A stretch of DNA of 64,000 bases. It comes from JBFAPK01 sp040676675 (GTDB taxonomy: Bacteria > Actinomycetota > Actinomycetes > Mycobacteriales > Micromonosporaceae). A program made the translations under genes and the position numbers. Below are positions 1 to 8,301 of the stretch, one piece after another. The notes beneath the pieces are model-generated. The model was given only the letters and a program-made list of their open reading frames with translations. It did no database searches and had not been told where the DNA came from. Position 1 is the first letter of the stretch; every line of letters begins with the position of its first letter. The stretch is taken from assembly GCF_040676675.1 (NCBI RefSeq), contig NZ_JBFAPK010000013.1, positions 1-64,000 on the forward strand, read 5' to 3'.

Positions 1-510
1 CGGTTGGCGGTGGTGGTGAACGAGCCGGTGCGGCGGTGGCGGGTGACGGGTACGGATCTGTTGCCGCGCTTCGCGGAGTTGGCTCCGTTGGACGTCTTCG
101 GCATGGGGGTGAGCGGCCTGCCGGAGCGGCTCGGCCTGCCGCCCGATCGGATGGTGGTCTACGAGGACCTGCCGCAGGCCCGGATGCAGGCGGAGGTGGC
201 CCGGCGGCGGGCGTACCTGCACCTGTGCCGGTGGACCTCGCTCGGGCTGAGCCTGATCGAGGCGATGGCGATGGGGATGCCGGTGGTGGTGCTGGCCGTC
301 ACCGAGGCGGTGCTGGCCGTACCGCCCACCGCCGGGGTGCTCTCCACCCGGGTCGAGGAGTTGCTGGCGGTGACGAGGGGGCTGCTGGAGGACCCGGAGA
401 GCGCCCGCCGCCTCGGCGCGGGGGCCCGGCTGGCGGCGACCGAGCGCTACGGCCTGGACCGGTTCCTCGCCGACTGGGACCGGCTGCTGGAGGAGGAGCT
501 ATGCGGATAG
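1..510 (+). CDS. Glycosyltransferase family 4, C-terminal part (5' end outside window)
   Basis: The frame is open from base 1, so the gene starts upstream of the window; about 169 residues are visible. The segment around YLHLCRWTSLGLSLIEAMAM followed by GMPVVVL is the nucleotide-sugar binding region of a GT-B (GT4) transferase, with the conserved Glu in LIEAMAMG. A GT4 enzyme moves a sugar from a nucleotide-sugar donor to a glycan or lipid in the cytoplasm. The stop overlaps the next glycosyltransferase by 10 bases, so the two are translationally coupled members of the heptose-type sugar cluster. Donor and acceptor cannot be read from this fragment. Confidence 0.85.
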   Translation, partial: RLAVVVNEPVRRWRVTGTDLLPRFAELAPLDVFGMGVSGLPERLGLPPDRMVVYEDLPQARMQAEVARRRAYLHLCRWTSLGLSLIEAMAMGMPVVVLAVTEAVLAVPPTAGVLSTRVEELLAVTRGLLEDPESARRLGAGARLAATERYGLDRFLADWDRLLEEELCG

Positions 511-1715
511 CGATGATCTCGGAGCACGCCAGCCCGCTGGCCGTCCTGGGCGGGGAGGACGCCGGCGGCCAGAACACCCACGTCGCCGAGCTGTCCGCCG
601 CGCTCGCCGACGCCGGCCACGACGTGCGGGTCTACACCCGCCGCGACGACCGGTACCGGCCCGAGACGGTGCCGATGGGCGACGGCGTCACCGTGGTGCA
701 CGTACCGGCCGGTCCGCCCGAGCCGATCGCCAAGGACGAGCTGCTGCCGTACATGGAGGAGTTCGGGCGGTGGCTCGCCGCCGACTGGGGCGTCGGGTCG
801 TGGAGCCCCGACGTGGCGCACGCGCACTTCTGGATGAGCGGTCTCGCCGCCGTCACCGCCGGCCGGGACACCGGGGTGCCGGTGGTGCTCACGTACCACG
901 CGCTCGGCACCGTCAAGCGCCGGCACCAGGGCGCCATGGACACCAGCCCGGCCCCCCGGATCGGCTACGAGCGCGCCCTGGGCCGGCTGGTCGACCGGGT
1001 GATCGCGCAGAGCCAGGACGAGATCGCCGAACTGCTCCGGATGGGGGTACCGCGGGCCGTGATGGCCGTCGTCCCGTCCGGGGTCAACGACGCGGTCTTC
1101 GCGCCGACGGGTCCCGCGGCCCCCCGGCACGAGCGCCGGGCCCGGGTGCTGTCGGTGGGGCGGCTGGTCGAGCGCAAGGGCTTCCAGGACCTGATCCGGG
1201 CGATGTGCCAGGTGCCCGAGGCCGAGTGCGTGATCGTCGGCGGGCCGCCGGCCGACCAGCTCGACGCCGACCCGCAGGCCCGCCGGCTGCTGGCGCTCGC
1301 CGAGTCGTGCGGGGTGAGCGACCGGGTCCGGCTGGTCGGCGCGGTGCCGCGCGAGGAGATGGGGTACTGGTACCGCTCGGCGGACGTGCTGGTCGCGGCC
1401 CCCTGGTACGAGCCGTTCGGGTTGACCCCGCTGGAGGCGATGGCCTGCGGCGTGCCGGTGGTCGCCAGCGCGGTCGGCGGCCTGATCGACACCGTCGTCG
1501 ACGGGCTGACCGGGGACCTGGTCCCGCCCCGCGACCCGGGCGCGCTCGGCGCCGCCGTCGGCAAGATCGTCGCCGACGACGCCCGGCGCGCGACGTACGC
1601 GGCGGCGGCGCTGGAGCGGGCCCGGCAGGCGTACTCGTGGCGGCGGGCCGCGGACCAGCTCGGCGACGTCTACACCGCGGTGAGCGAGGTACGCCGGACC
1701 CGGGCGGTGGTCTGA
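501..1715 (+). CDS. Glycosyltransferase family 4
   Basis: A complete 404-residue GT-B transferase. The N-terminal domain opens with MRIAMISEHASP and a glycine-rich GGEDAGGQNTHV loop typical of the MshA/sucrose-synthase-like branch of GT4; the C-terminal domain has SVGRLVERKGFQDLI and the EPFGLTPLEAMACGVPVV signature with the donor-binding Glu pair. The ATG at 501 lies inside the end of the preceding gene, after a GGAGGAG stretch that serves as ribosome binding site. Its stop shares one base with the start of the isomerase gene. By context it probably adds a sugar to the same glycan that receives the heptose; acceptor specificity cannot be inferred. Confidence 0.9.
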   Translation: MRIAMISEHASPLAVLGGEDAGGQNTHVAELSAALADAGHDVRVYTRRDDRYRPETVPMGDGVTVVHVPAGPPEPIAKDELLPYMEEFGRWLAADWGVGSWSPDVAHAHFWMSGLAAVTAGRDTGVPVVLTYHALGTVKRRHQGAMDTSPAPRIGYERALGRLVDRVIAQSQDEIAELLRMGVPRAVMAVVPSGVNDAVFAPTGPAAPRHERRARVLSVGRLVERKGFQDLIRAMCQVPEAECVIVGGPPADQLDADPQARRLLALAESCGVSDRVRLVGAVPREEMGYWYRSADVLVAAPWYEPFGLTPLEAMACGVPVVASAVGGLIDTVVDGLTGDLVPPRDPGALGAAVGKIVADDARRATYAAAALERARQAYSWRRAADQLGDVYTAVSEVRRTRAVV

Positions 1716-2554
1716 TGTCCGAGCTGACCGGCACCGGCCGGACCGCCGGCGAGCCGCCCGAGCTGACCGGCACCCTCGGCACCGCCGGCGAGCCGGTGGG
1801 TGTGCTGGACGGGCACCTGGCCGGGCTGGCGGCGGCGCTGCTGCCGTACCGGCAGGCGGCTGGGCAGCTCGCCCGCTGGGGCGGGGAGCTGGCCCGGACC
1901 CTGGTCGAGGGTGGTCGGTTGCTGGTGGCGGGCAACGGGGGTAGTGCGGCGGAGGCGCAGCATCTGGCGGCGGAGCTGGTGGGCAAGTTGCGGGAGGACC
2001 GGGTGCCGTTGTCGGCGATCGCGTTGCACGCGGAGACGTCGTCGGTGACGGCGATCGGTAACGACTACGGGTTCGAGGAGGTGTTCGCGCGGCAGGTGCG
2101 GGCGCATGGTCGGCCGGGGGATGTGTTGTTGTTGATGTCGACCAGTGGTCGTAGCGCGAACCTGTTGGCGGCGGCGCGGGCGGGTCGGGAGTTGGGGTTG
2201 CGCTGCTGGGCGTTCACCGGGCCGGCGCCCAACCCCCTCGCCGAGCGCTGCGCCGAGGCGCTCGCCGTACCGGCCGCCGATCCGCAGGTCGTACAGGAGC
2301 TGCACCTGGTCTCCGCGCATCTGCTCTGCGACTACGTCGACGCCGCGCTGGCCAACGGCCGGGGTACGGGCGCCGCCGCGACCGGCGTCGCGGCCCCGAC
2401 CAGCGCCGCGGGAGTCGGCGTCGAGACCGACGCCGGGCGGGACGGTCCGGTACCGGTCCGCGCCGCCGGCTACGCCCGCACCGGCCGGACCCGGCCGTCG
2501 GGGGTGGAGGCGCTCGTGCTGGACGGTGACGCGTCCGCCGGAGTCGATTCGTGA
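1715..2554 (+). CDS. gmhA: SIS-domain isomerase, sedoheptulose-7-phosphate isomerase (GmhA-like)
   Basis: 279 residues. The core (about residues 55-200) has the SIS phosphosugar-binding motifs GNGGSAAEAQHLAAELVGK and STSGRSANL that characterise GmhA/DiaA proteins. GmhA turns sedoheptulose 7-phosphate into D-glycero-D-manno-heptose 7-phosphate, the first step of ADP-heptose synthesis, and the next gene encodes the expected second enzyme. The protein is longer than the usual ~190 residues: it has an N-terminal tail made of two near-identical 12-residue units and a ~60-residue low-complexity C-terminal tail. Bases ~1905-2215 use TTG and GGT codons far more than the flanks. Start and stop overlap both neighbours. 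DiaA-type function is the alternative; context favours GmhA. Confidence 0.85.
   Translation: MSELTGTGRTAGEPPELTGTLGTAGEPVGVLDGHLAGLAAALLPYRQAAGQLARWGGELARTLVEGGRLLVAGNGGSAAEAQHLAAELVGKLREDRVPLSAIALHAETSSVTAIGNDYGFEEVFARQVRAHGRPGDVLLLMSTSGRSANLLAAARAGRELGLRCWAFTGPAPNPLAERCAEALAVPAADPQVVQELHLVSAHLLCDYVDAALANGRGTGAAATGVAAPTSAAGVGVETDAGRDGPVPVRAAGYARTGRTRPSGVEALVLDGDASAGVDS
1721..1795 (+). repeat. Internal 36-bp duplication in gmhA-like gene
   Basis: Bases 1721-1756 and 1760-1795 encode ELTGTGRTAGEP and ELTGTLGTAGEP, separated by one Pro codon. It is a coding tandem duplication in the N-terminal tail, outside the SIS fold. Confidence 0.8.
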
Positions 2555-4011
2555 CGGCCCGGATCGTGGTGCTCGGCGACACGCTGCTCGACCGGGACGT
2601 CGAGGGGGTGGTGAGCCGGCTCTGCCCGGACTCGCCGGTACCGGTGCTGGACGAGGCCGGGCACGCCGACCGGCCCGGCGGCGCCGGCCTCGCCGCGCTC
2701 TTCGCGGTCGGCCAGGGCTTCGAGGTCGTCCTCGTCACCGCGCTCGCCGACGACGCGGGCGGCGCCCGGCTCAGCGGCCTGCTCACCGCGGCCGGGGTGC
2801 AGGTCTACGCCCTGCCGCTGCCCGGCGCCACCCCCGAGAAGATCCGGCTGCGGACCCGGGGACGGGTGCTGCTGCGCCACGACCGGGGCGGGCCGGCCGG
2901 GCCGCCGGGCGAGCCGACCGAGGCCGTGCTGGAGGTGCTCGCCGGCGCGGCGGCGATCCTGGTCAGCGACTACGGGCGCGGCGTCGCGGCGCAGCCCACG
3001 CTGCGTACCGCGCTGGCGGCGACCGGCGCCCCGGTGGTCTGGGACCCGCACCCGCGCGGCCCGGCGGCGGTGCCGGGGGCGCGGTTGCTGACGCCGAACG
3101 AGGTCGAGGCGCAGGAGCTGGGCGGGGCGATCACCGGCGGGTCGCGGCTGGTCACCGCCTCGCGCGGGGCGCACGGGCTGCGGCAGCGCTGGCAGGTCGG
3201 CGCGGTCGCGGTGACCCTCGGCGGCGACGGGGCGCTGCTCTGCCAGGCCGGCGCCACGCCGCTGGTGGTGCCCGCGCCCGCCGCCTGCGTCGACGGGGAC
3301 ACCTGCGGGGCGGGCGACCGGTTCGCGGCGGCGGCGACCGTGGCGCTGGCCCGGGGCGCGCTCGTCTCCGAGGCGGTCGAGGAGGCGGTGGAGCAGGCGT
3401 CCGCGTACGTCGCCGACGGCGGGGTGGCCGCCGCGGTGCCCGTACCGCCCGAGCCGCCCGCACCCGTACCGATGCCCCCGGTACCGGACCGCACCGACCG
3501 CGCCGAGCGGATCGGCGCCGCCGCGACCGCGGCGGTGCTGGCCCGGGTACGTGCCGCCGGCGGCACGGTGGTGGCCACGGGTGGCTGTTTCGACCTGTTG
3601 CACGCCGGGCACGTGGCGACGTTGGAGGCGGCCCGGCAGTTAGGGGACTGTCTGATCGTCTGCCTGAACTCGGACGAGAGCGTGGCGGGGTTGAAGGGCG
3701 ATGGTCGGCCGGTGGTATCGCAGGCGGACCGGGCCCGGTTGCTCGCGGCGTTGGGCTGTGTGGACGCGGTGTTGATTTTCGACGAGTCGACGCCGCACGC
3801 GGTGCTGAGCTGGCTGCGGCCGGACGTCTGGGTCAAGGGCGGCGACTACGGCACCGGCGGCGGCGGCGAGCCGCGCCTGCCCGAGGCCGAGATCGTCCAG
3901 CGCTGGGGCGGGAACACCGTGGTCGTGCCCTACCTGGACGGACGCTCCACCACCCGCATGATCGCCGCCGCCCGCGCGGGCGGCCGTCACCACGCCGGAG
4001 GGCCCCGATGA
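2551..4011 (+). CDS. hldE: Bifunctional heptose-7-phosphate kinase / heptose-1-phosphate adenylyltransferase (HldE-like)
   Basis: 486 residues in two domains. Residues ~1-295 are a PfkB/ribokinase-type kinase with GGDGALLC and the GDTCGAGDRFAAA signature carrying the catalytic Asp. A proline-rich linker leads to a nucleotidyltransferase domain (~330-486) with GGCFDLLHAGHV, the HxGH ATP-binding motif of the RfaE C-terminal half. HldE phosphorylates heptose 7-phosphate at C1 and adenylylates heptose 1-phosphate; GmhB phosphatase, needed between the steps, is not visible here and may lie upstream. The GTG start overlaps the isomerase stop (GTGA). Bases ~3575-3785 have TTG/GGT-rich codon use unlike the rest of the gene. 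Confidence 0.92.
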   Translation: MTARIVVLGDTLLDRDVEGVVSRLCPDSPVPVLDEAGHADRPGGAGLAALFAVGQGFEVVLVTALADDAGGARLSGLLTAAGVQVYALPLPGATPEKIRLRTRGRVLLRHDRGGPAGPPGEPTEAVLEVLAGAAAILVSDYGRGVAAQPTLRTALAATGAPVVWDPHPRGPAAVPGARLLTPNEVEAQELGGAITGGSRLVTASRGAHGLRQRWQVGAVAVTLGGDGALLCQAGATPLVVPAPAACVDGDTCGAGDRFAAAATVALARGALVSEAVEEAVEQASAYVADGGVAAAVPVPPEPPAPVPMPPVPDRTDRAERIGAAATAAVLARVRAAGGTVVATGGCFDLLHAGHVATLEAARQLGDCLIVCLNSDESVAGLKGDGRPVVSQADRARLLAALGCVDAVLIFDESTPHAVLSWLRPDVWVKGGDYGTGGGGEPRLPEAEIVQRWGGNTVVVPYLDGRSTTRMIAAARAGGRHHAGGPR

Positions 4012-4709
4012 CCGCGAACCAACCCACCACCGGCCCCTCCGTGCTGGTCACCGGCGGTTCCAGCGGACTCGGGGCGGCGGTGGTGGCGGGCGTGGCCAGG
4101 GGCGGCGGCCGGCCCTGCGTGCTGGACCTGCAGAAGCCCGCCGACGGGGTGCCCTGGGTCAAGTGCGACCTGGCCGACACGCGCGGCGCCGAGGAGGCCA
4201 CCCGACAGCTCGCCGACCAGGTCGGTGGCCTGGACGGGGTGGTCACGGCGGCCGGCATGGACGTACCGGGCCGGCTGGCCGACGTACCGGCCGAGACCTG
4301 GGAACGGGTCGTCGCCGTCGACCTGCTCGGCACCGTGGCCGTGATCCGGGCCGCCCTGCCCTACCTGCAACGCTCCCGGGGCCGGGTGGTCACGGTCGCC
4401 TCCACCCTCGGGCTCAAGGCGGTCAGCGACGCGACCGCGTACTGCGCCGCCAAGTTCGGCGTGGTCGGCTTCACCCGGGCGCTCGCGGCCGAGCTGGCCG
4501 GCTCGGTCGGGGTCACCCTGCTGGTGCCGGGCGGCATGCGGACCGCCTTCTTCGACGAGCGGGAGGAGCGGTACCGGCCGCCGGAGGACGCGTCGCTGAC
4601 CGATCCGGGCAGCGTCGCCGCCGCCGTGCTCTTCGCGCTCAGCCAGCCGCCCGGCTGCGCGGTACGCGAGCTGACCTACTGCTCCGAGACGGAGTCGTCG
4701 TACCCGTGA
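4008..4709 (+). CDS. Short-chain dehydrogenase/reductase in heptose cluster
   Basis: 233 residues, classical SDR: TGGSSGLG cofactor loop at residues ~15-22, AAGMD after beta-4, the catalytic Ser in VVTVASTLGLK and Tyr/Lys in AYCAAK. It is NAD(P)-dependent with a Rossmann fold. It starts inside the hldE stop (ATGA) and ends inside the GT9 start (GTGA), so it belongs to the operon. No HldD-type ADP-heptose 6-epimerase is seen; this SDR could carry out an epimerisation, reduction or oxidation of the sugar nucleotide, but it is a classical rather than an extended SDR, so equivalence to HldD is not assumed. Confidence 0.88.
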   Translation: MTANQPTTGPSVLVTGGSSGLGAAVVAGVARGGGRPCVLDLQKPADGVPWVKCDLADTRGAEEATRQLADQVGGLDGVVTAAGMDVPGRLADVPAETWERVVAVDLLGTVAVIRAALPYLQRSRGRVVTVASTLGLKAVSDATAYCAAKFGVVGFTRALAAELAGSVGVTLLVPGGMRTAFFDEREERYRPPEDASLTDPGSVAAAVLFALSQPPGCAVRELTYCSETESSYP

Positions 4710-5755
4710 TCCTGGTGCTGCGGGCGCTCGGCGTCGGGGACCTCGTCACGGCGGTACCGGCCCTGCGGGGGCTGCGCGCCGCGTTTCCCGAACGCACCCT
4801 GGCGCTGGCCGCCCCGCGCTGGCTGGCGCCCCTGGTCGACCTGGTCGGCGGGGTCGACCACCTGGTACCGACCGAGGGGCTGGAGGCGGCCGGCCGGCCG
4901 GTCACGGGCGGCGGCGAGCGGGGGCGGGACGCGCCCGGCGCCGGTGCGGGCGGGCTGCCCGCCGCGTACTGGGCGGTCAACCTGCACGGGCGCGGCCCGC
5001 AGTCGCACCGGCTGCTCCAGGCGGCCGCCCCGGAGCGGCTCTGCGCGTTCGCGTGCGCCGACGCGGAGCACCACGACGGTCCGCGCTGGGACCCCACGGA
5101 GCACGAGGTGCGGCGCTGGTGCCGGCTGCTCGACTGGTACGGCGTGGAGACCGACCCGGAGGACCTGGGGCTGGCCCGGCCGAGCCCGCACCGGGTGCCG
5201 GTGGGGGTGACGGTGGTGCACCCCGGGGCGAAGACGCCGGAGAAGCGCTGGCCGGCGGAGCGCTTCGCGGCGGTGGCCCGGGAACTGGCCCGCTCGGGGC
5301 ACCGGGTGGTGGTGACCGGGTCGCGGCCCGAGCGCGAGCTGGTCGAGCGGGTGGCCCGCGACGCCGGGCTGCCCGGTACGGCGGTGGTCGCCGGCCGGCT
5401 CGACCTGGCCGGGCTGGCCGCGCTGGTGGCGCACGGGCGGATGCTGGTCAGCGCGGACACCGGCGTGGCGCACCTGGCCACCGCCTACGGCATCCCGTCG
5501 GTGGTGCTCTTCGGCCCGGTCTCGCCGGCGCAGTGGGGACCGCCGCCCGACCGGCCCTGGCACCGCGCCCTCTGGGCGGGCGAAACCGGGCCCGGCGGGT
5601 CGCCCGGCAACACCGGGTCGCCCGTGGAGGACGGGCTGCCCGACGGCGTCGTCGGGCCGGGCGTCGATCCGGCGGCGATCGGGGTGGCGGAGGTGCTGGA
5701 CGCGACCGACGAGGTCGAGCGGGCCGGACGGGAGCGCGGTGCGGTTGCGGCGTAG
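4706..5755 (+). CDS. Glycosyltransferase family 9 (heptosyltransferase-like)
   Basis: 349 residues with the GT9/WaaC-WaaF architecture: N-terminal LRALGVGDLVTAVPALRGLR, matching the G-[DE]-[LV]-x3-P start of heptosyltransferases, central VVHPGAKTPEKRWPAERFA, and C-terminal SADTGVAHLATAYGIPSVVLF followed by GP. GT9 enzymes transfer heptose from ADP-heptose; with GmhA- and HldE-like enzymes just upstream, ADP-heptose is the natural donor. The acceptor in an actinomycete without LPS is unknown. A Gly/Pro-rich stretch near residues 290-315 is not part of the family core. The start overlaps the SDR stop; the end overlaps the topoisomerase gene by 17 bases. Confidence 0.9.
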   Translation: MILVLRALGVGDLVTAVPALRGLRAAFPERTLALAAPRWLAPLVDLVGGVDHLVPTEGLEAAGRPVTGGGERGRDAPGAGAGGLPAAYWAVNLHGRGPQSHRLLQAAAPERLCAFACADAEHHDGPRWDPTEHEVRRWCRLLDWYGVETDPEDLGLARPSPHRVPVGVTVVHPGAKTPEKRWPAERFAAVARELARSGHRVVVTGSRPERELVERVARDAGLPGTAVVAGRLDLAGLAALVAHGRMLVSADTGVAHLATAYGIPSVVLFGPVSPAQWGPPPDRPWHRALWAGETGPGGSPGNTGSPVEDGLPDGVVGPGVDPAAIGVAEVLDATDEVERAGRERGAVAA

Positions 5756-6722
5756 CGACCCGAACCGGCCCGGCTACGGGCGGCGCCGCTGCGGTCGCGG
5801 GATGCTCTACCTGGACCGGGAGGGCCGGCCGATCCGCGACCCGGACGAGGTGCGCCGTCTGCGGGAGCTGGTGATCCCGCCGGCCTGGCGGGAGGTGTGG
5901 ATCTCGCCGCACCCGGCCGGGCACATCCAGGCCACCGGCATCGACGCGGCCGGCCGCAAGCAGTACCTCTACCATCCGCTCTGGCGGGCCCGGCAGGACG
6001 AGGCGAAGTTCGACCACGTGCTGGAGGTGGCGGCCCGGCTGCCGCAGCTGCGGGCGCGGGTGGCGGCGCACCTGGCCGCGCGGGGGCTCGGGCGGGAGCG
6101 CGTGCTGGCGGCCGTCACCCGGCTGCTCGACCTGGGCGCGTTCCGGGTCGGCAACGACCAGTACGCGGCCGGCGACGATCCCACGTACGGGGTGTCCACG
6201 CTGCGTCCGGAGCATCTCCGGTCCCGGCCCGGCTGCGTGATCTTCGAGTTTCCGGCCAAGGGCGGGATCGCGCTGACCCGCCGGGTCGACGATCCGCAGC
6301 TCTGCGGGGTGCTGCGCCAGCTGCGCCGGCGCCGCCGCGCGGCCGAGCGCCTCTTCGGCTACTGGGCCGGGCGGTCCTGGCGGGACGTGCGCAGCGACGA
6401 GATCAACGACTACCTGCGGGAGAGCAGCGGCGGTGAGATGACCGCGAAGGACTTCCGTACCTGGCGGGCGACTTTGCTGGCCGCGACCCGGCTCGCGGCG
6501 CTCGGGCCGCAGCCCTCGGCCACCGCCCGCAAGCGCGCCGTGGCCGGCACCATGCGCGAGGTCGCCGCCGAACTGGGGAACACGCCCGCGGTCGCCCGCG
6601 CGTCCTACGTGGATCCGCGGGTCGTGGACCTCTACCACGACGGCGCGTTGACCCGGGTACGCCCCGACGCCGCCGAGGCCGACCTCGAACGATCGGTGCT
6701 GCGGCTGCTCGCGGAGCGCTGA
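5739..6722 (+). CDS. DNA topoisomerase IB (poxvirus-type)
   Basis: 327 residues, normal for bacterial type IB topoisomerases. The N-terminal DNA-binding part has IPPAWREVWISPHPAGHIQA and the RKQYLYHP motif; the catalytic domain contains FRVGNDQYA, GGEMTAKDFRTWRAT and the nucleophilic Tyr in NTPAVARASYVDPRV. It nicks and reseals one strand through a 3'-phosphotyrosine to relax supercoils. The GTG at 5739 follows a GGGAG site and lies 17 bases inside the GT9 gene in another frame, so it can be co-transcribed with the sugar cluster although its role is unrelated. Confidence 0.95.
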   Translation: MRLRRSDPNRPGYGRRRCGRGMLYLDREGRPIRDPDEVRRLRELVIPPAWREVWISPHPAGHIQATGIDAAGRKQYLYHPLWRARQDEAKFDHVLEVAARLPQLRARVAAHLAARGLGRERVLAAVTRLLDLGAFRVGNDQYAAGDDPTYGVSTLRPEHLRSRPGCVIFEFPAKGGIALTRRVDDPQLCGVLRQLRRRRRAAERLFGYWAGRSWRDVRSDEINDYLRESSGGEMTAKDFRTWRATLLAATRLAALGPQPSATARKRAVAGTMREVAAELGNTPAVARASYVDPRVVDLYHDGALTRVRPDAAEADLERSVLRLLAER

Positions 6723-6733
6723 CCGGCGACGGT

Positions 6734-6739
6734 TACCGT
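6734..6739 (+). promoter_or_regulatory. Candidate -10 element (TACCGT) for leaderless HAD gene
   Basis: TACCGT ends six bases before the GTG at 6746, the spacing expected when transcription starts at the initiation codon. No Shine-Dalgarno sequence precedes the start. Confidence 0.5.
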
Positions 6740-6745
6740 GCTGGC

Positions 6746-7480
6746 GTGATCCGTGCCGTGGTGATCGACGTGGACGACACGCTCTGCCTCACCGAGGCGG
6801 TCTGCTTCGAGTTGGAGAACGAGGTGTTGGCGCGGATCGGCCGCCCGCCGATGCCGCGTGCGGTGCACCTGTCGACGTGGGGACAACCCCTGCTCGACGC
6901 GATGCCGCGGCGCTCACCCGGCGTGGACCTCGGGGACTTCGCGACCGCGTACCACGTCGTGCTCCAGGAGTACGTGGCGAACGGCCGGCTGGACGTCGTC
7001 GCGTCGGAGAACCTGGACGCCCTCGACCGGCTCGCCCTCGCCGGACGCAGCGTCATGCTGCTGACCTCGCGGACCGGGGCGGAGGTCGCGCATCTGCTGG
7101 CGCCGGACCACGTGCTCGCCGGTCGACTCCGCGCGATCTACCACCGGGACAACACGCGGTTCGGCAAGCCGGACGGTCGCGCGTTCGACGAGCTTCTCTC
7201 CGCCGCAAGGCTCTCGCCCGGCCAGTGCGTCTACGTCGGTGACTCGCCCACCGACGCCCAGGCCGCCAACGCCGCCGGGGTGCGTTTCATCGCGTGCATG
7301 CAGAGCGGCGTCCGGCGACGCGGCGACTTCGGGGCGTACCGGGTCGACGCGTTCGTCGACGCGTTCCCCGACGTGGTCGAGGCCGTGACGGGGCTCGAAG
7401 CCGACGGAGCGGGCGCCGCCGTCACCACGGGACCCGGGGACGACCCCGGCCACGTCGGCAGGCTGCCCCGCCGGCGGTGA
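6746..7480 (+). CDS. HAD-superfamily hydrolase
   Basis: 244 residues. Motif I is DVDDTLCLTE near the N-terminus (both catalytic Asp present), motif II the Ser/Thr in MLLTSRTG, the Lys is in RFGKPDGR, and motif III is VYVGDSPTDAQAANAAGV. The insertion after motif I is a helical C1 cap, as in phosphoglycolate phosphatase-like enzymes. It should hydrolyse a small phosphorylated metabolite in the cytoplasm; the substrate cannot be read from sequence. The gene stands alone, appears leaderless, and converges on the alpha/beta hydrolase gene. Confidence 0.85.
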   Translation: MIRAVVIDVDDTLCLTEAVCFELENEVLARIGRPPMPRAVHLSTWGQPLLDAMPRRSPGVDLGDFATAYHVVLQEYVANGRLDVVASENLDALDRLALAGRSVMLLTSRTGAEVAHLLAPDHVLAGRLRAIYHRDNTRFGKPDGRAFDELLSAARLSPGQCVYVGDSPTDAQAANAAGVRFIACMQSGVRRRGDFGAYRVDAFVDAFPDVVEAVTGLEADGAGAAVTTGPGDDPGHVGRLPRRR

Positions 7481-7492
7481 CCTGTCGCCGGC
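7470..7492. terminator. Hairpin between convergent genes
   Basis: GCCGGCG and CGCCGGC can form a seven-base-pair stem with a nine-base loop between two converging genes. There is no U-tract, so termination is only a suggestion. Confidence 0.35.
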
Positions 7493-7521
7493 CCGGGCGA
7501 GCCGGTGGCGCCGACCGCCGC

Positions 7522-8301
7522 TCAGCCGGCCTGGTTCGCCGGGGCGCGCCGGATGGGGGCCATCACCGGCACCGGATCGTTGGTGAGGAAGTCCAGCACG
7601 ATCGCGTTGACCAGCGCGGGCTTCTCCTGGGTGAGGAAGTGCGAGGTGCCGGGTACGACGGCGAGTTCGGCGTTCGGCAGGTTGTCGTACATCTCCAGCG
7701 CGTGCGTCAGGGTCATCAGGTCGTCGTCGGAGTAGACCACCAGCGTGCGGTGCGGCACCTTGGCCAGCTCGGTGGCCTGGAGGTTCGGCTCCTTCGCGGC
7801 CATCTCGCCGATTTTCGTGGCGACCACCCGGAAGTGGTCGATGCCGTCCGGCGAGACCTCACCGTACGACGGGCCGAGGAACTCGAAGATCTGGTCGACG
7901 TTCCACTCCGCGTCCGGCACCGCCTCGCCGCTCTTGTTGAAGCCGCCGCTGATGCTGACGAGCCGCCGTACCAGCTCGGGGCGCTGCATCGCGACCAGCA
8001 ACGCGACGACGGCGCCGTCGCTGTGCGCGACGAGGTCGGCGGGCTCACGGACCACCGTCTCCAGGAACGCGATCGTGTCGTCGGCCATCAGCTGGTACGT
8101 GATCGGGCCCTCGACGTCCGGGGTGTGCCCGTGGCCGCGACGCTCGGGCGTGTAGACGTGGAACCGCTCGGCCAGCGCGTCGAGGTTCGGCGCGAACCAC
8201 CGGGCGTCCACCAGCCCGCCGTGCATCAGCACGAGCGGGTCACCCGTACCGTGCTCGTCGTACCAGGTCCGCACGGCGCCGAGCTGGACGTACGTGCCCA
8301 T
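7522..8301 (-). CDS. Alpha/beta hydrolase
   Basis: 259 residues. The oxyanion HGG is in PLVLMHGGLVDARWF (~residues 23-37), the nucleophile elbow is AHSDGAV (~residue 95, SxG form rather than GxSxG), the acid is in VVYSDDDLMTL and the His in GTSHFLTQEKP. It is a cytoplasmic serine hydrolase of the proline-iminopeptidase/haloperoxidase-like group; the substrate is unknown. The ATG at 8301 is chosen because GGAGAG lies just upstream and the fold begins there; an in-frame extension to 8415 is low-complexity and probably untranslated. It is divergent from the P450 gene across 239 bases. Confidence 0.88.
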   Translation of the reverse strand: MGTYVQLGAVRTWYDEHGTGDPLVLMHGGLVDARWFAPNLDALAERFHVYTPERRGHGHTPDVEGPITYQLMADDTIAFLETVVREPADLVAHSDGAVVALLVAMQRPELVRRLVSISGGFNKSGEAVPDAEWNVDQIFEFLGPSYGEVSPDGIDHFRVVATKIGEMAAKEPNLQATELAKVPHRTLVVYSDDDLMTLTHALEMYDNLPNAELAVVPGTSHFLTQEKPALVNAIVLDFLTNDPVPVMAPIRRAPANQAG

